This document shows, piece after piece, positions 63,353 through 64,000 of a stretch of DNA of 64,000 nucleotides. Origin of the DNA: Paenibacillus amylolyticus (lineage in GTDB: Bacteria > Bacillota > Bacilli > Paenibacillales > Paenibacillaceae); contig NZ_BCNV01000001.1 of NCBI RefSeq assembly GCF_001570725.1, forward strand, positions 124,001 to 188,000, given 5' to 3'. Below the pieces are notes generated by a model. It was not told where the DNA came from. It searched no databases and saw nothing but the letters and a program-made list of their open reading frames with translations. Each line of letters opens with the position of its first letter. Position 1 is the first letter of the stretch. A program made the translations under genes and the position numbers.

Positions 63353-64000
63353 GTGGAACTTAAAGGATATTTTCGACTCTTACAAAAGAAACTGTGGTTG
63401 ATTGTTGCAATAGCTTTAATAGCCGGTGTGGGTGCAGGGGTCAAAAGCATTTTTTTCACTCAGCCCATCTATGAGGCAAGTTCCAAACTGATTGTGAACC
63501 AGACTTCCACCGTTCAAGGTCAGGCGATGATGGATTTCAGTATGATTCAAACCAACATCAAACTCATTAACTCGTATAGAGAAATTATTAAATCTTCCGC
63601 CATTATGGATAAAGTCGCTACCACGTATCCGGACTTGGGCTTAACCTCTGCTCAGCTCATGAATAGCACCTCCGTCTCTACAGCCAGCGAATCCCAAGTG
63701 ATGAGCATAACTGTACAAGGGACTACCTACGAAAAAGCCGCGAAAACGGTCAATGCCATCTCCAACGTGTTCCAATCTCAAATCCCCCTGATCATGAAAA
63801 TCGATAATGTGGCTATCCTCAGTGAAGCAAAAGTGGATAGTAACGTACCTCCAATCAATATGAAAACCACATTAAGCATCATTGTCAGCCTGTTCGCTGG
63901 TCTTGTACTTGCGATTGCGCTCGTATTTCTGCTGGACTATCTGGACGATACATTCAAATCCGAAACCGAACTGGAAAAAGAGCTGGGGCTTCCTGTGCTT
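63353..64000 (+). CDS. Wzz/YveK-type chain-length determinant, 5' part (truncated by window end)
   Basis: An open frame of 216 codons to the end of the window. The start is GTG 63353 after AGGAGG; an ATG six bases upstream is in frame but too close to that site. TM1 lies at about 14-34 (LWLIVAIALIAGVGAG), an extracellular Wzz domain follows, and TM2 is at about 175-200 (TLSIIVSLFAGLVLAIALVF). It acts with a tyrosine kinase (YwqD/CpsD, likely just outside the window) in exopolysaccharide polymerisation and export. Confidence 0.9.
   Translation, partial: MELKGYFRLLQKKLWLIVAIALIAGVGAGVKSIFFTQPIYEASSKLIVNQTSTVQGQAMMDFSMIQTNIKLINSYREIIKSSAIMDKVATTYPDLGLTSAQLMNSTSVSTASESQVMSITVQGTTYEKAAKTVNAISNVFQSQIPLIMKIDNVAILSEAKVDSNVPPINMKTTLSIIVSLFAGLVLAIALVFLLDYLDDTFKSETELEKELGLPVL

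Overview
The window reads as a chromosome segment of a Paenibacillus-like bacterium. This rests on Gram-positive ribosome binding sites, several TTG/GTG starts, a T-box on proS, a CIRCE element, a SleB-type cell-wall hydrolase, a UgtP-type glycosyltransferase, and tail genes of the Bacillus PBSX type. There is no rRNA, tRNA, CRISPR array or recognisable insertion sequence.

Layout. 1-7.1 kb: housekeeping genes (VWA-domain protein, YafY/WYL regulator, KapD-like exonuclease, T-box-controlled proS, secreted LysM 5'-nucleotidase). 7.3-9.5 kb: a phage-type control module, namely an ImmA-like protease and an Xre repressor on the minus strand, facing an ArpU-family activator on the plus strand. 9.6-17.9 kb: host-like genes (histidine kinase/response regulator pair, flavin reductase, two VOC proteins, an unknown protein, DUF4127, DUF3139). 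18.1-33.9 kb: a complete contractile-tail cluster in PBSX order (sheath, tube, chaperone with a -1 frameshift, tape measure, LysM, hub, DUF2577, DUF2634, baseplate J, YmfQ, fibre, XkdX, holin, GH25 lysin). It has no terminase, portal, capsid, integrase or replication gene, so it is best read as an R-type tailocin. 34.7-38.5 kb: an oligopeptide ABC transporter lacking ATPases. 38.6-64 kb: CIRCE-htpG, dGTPase, LLM oxidoreductase, MCP, RNA methyltransferase, hydroxyacid dehydrogenase, thpR, SleB hydrolase, UgtP-like transferase, tetR-yhgE, gltB, an XRE regulator and the start of a polysaccharide locus (CpsB phosphatase, Wzz).

The most unusual signals are four. (1) Seven copies of a 180-230 bp structured repeat occur in two subfamilies. 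Each copy can fold on itself, several carry private matched terminal inverted repeats, and stems differ between copies by paired changes. Four copies sit directly upstream of the ribosome binding site of the next gene, including both tailocin-type regulators. (2) A second conserved sequence of about 115 bp ending in a strong terminator occurs twice, once as the leader of the tail operon. (3) The tape-measure gene holds twelve tandem in-frame 66-bp units in unusually AT-rich DNA. (4) An A-AAA-AAC slippery site with a hairpin fuses the XkdN chaperone to a 50-residue extension.

How the parts may work together (inference): Xre/ImmA hold the tailocin silent, ArpU activates the tail operon through the 18.13-kb leader, and holin plus GH25 lysin release the particles. 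The tape measure and fibre are AT-rich exchangeable modules that would set tail length and target range.
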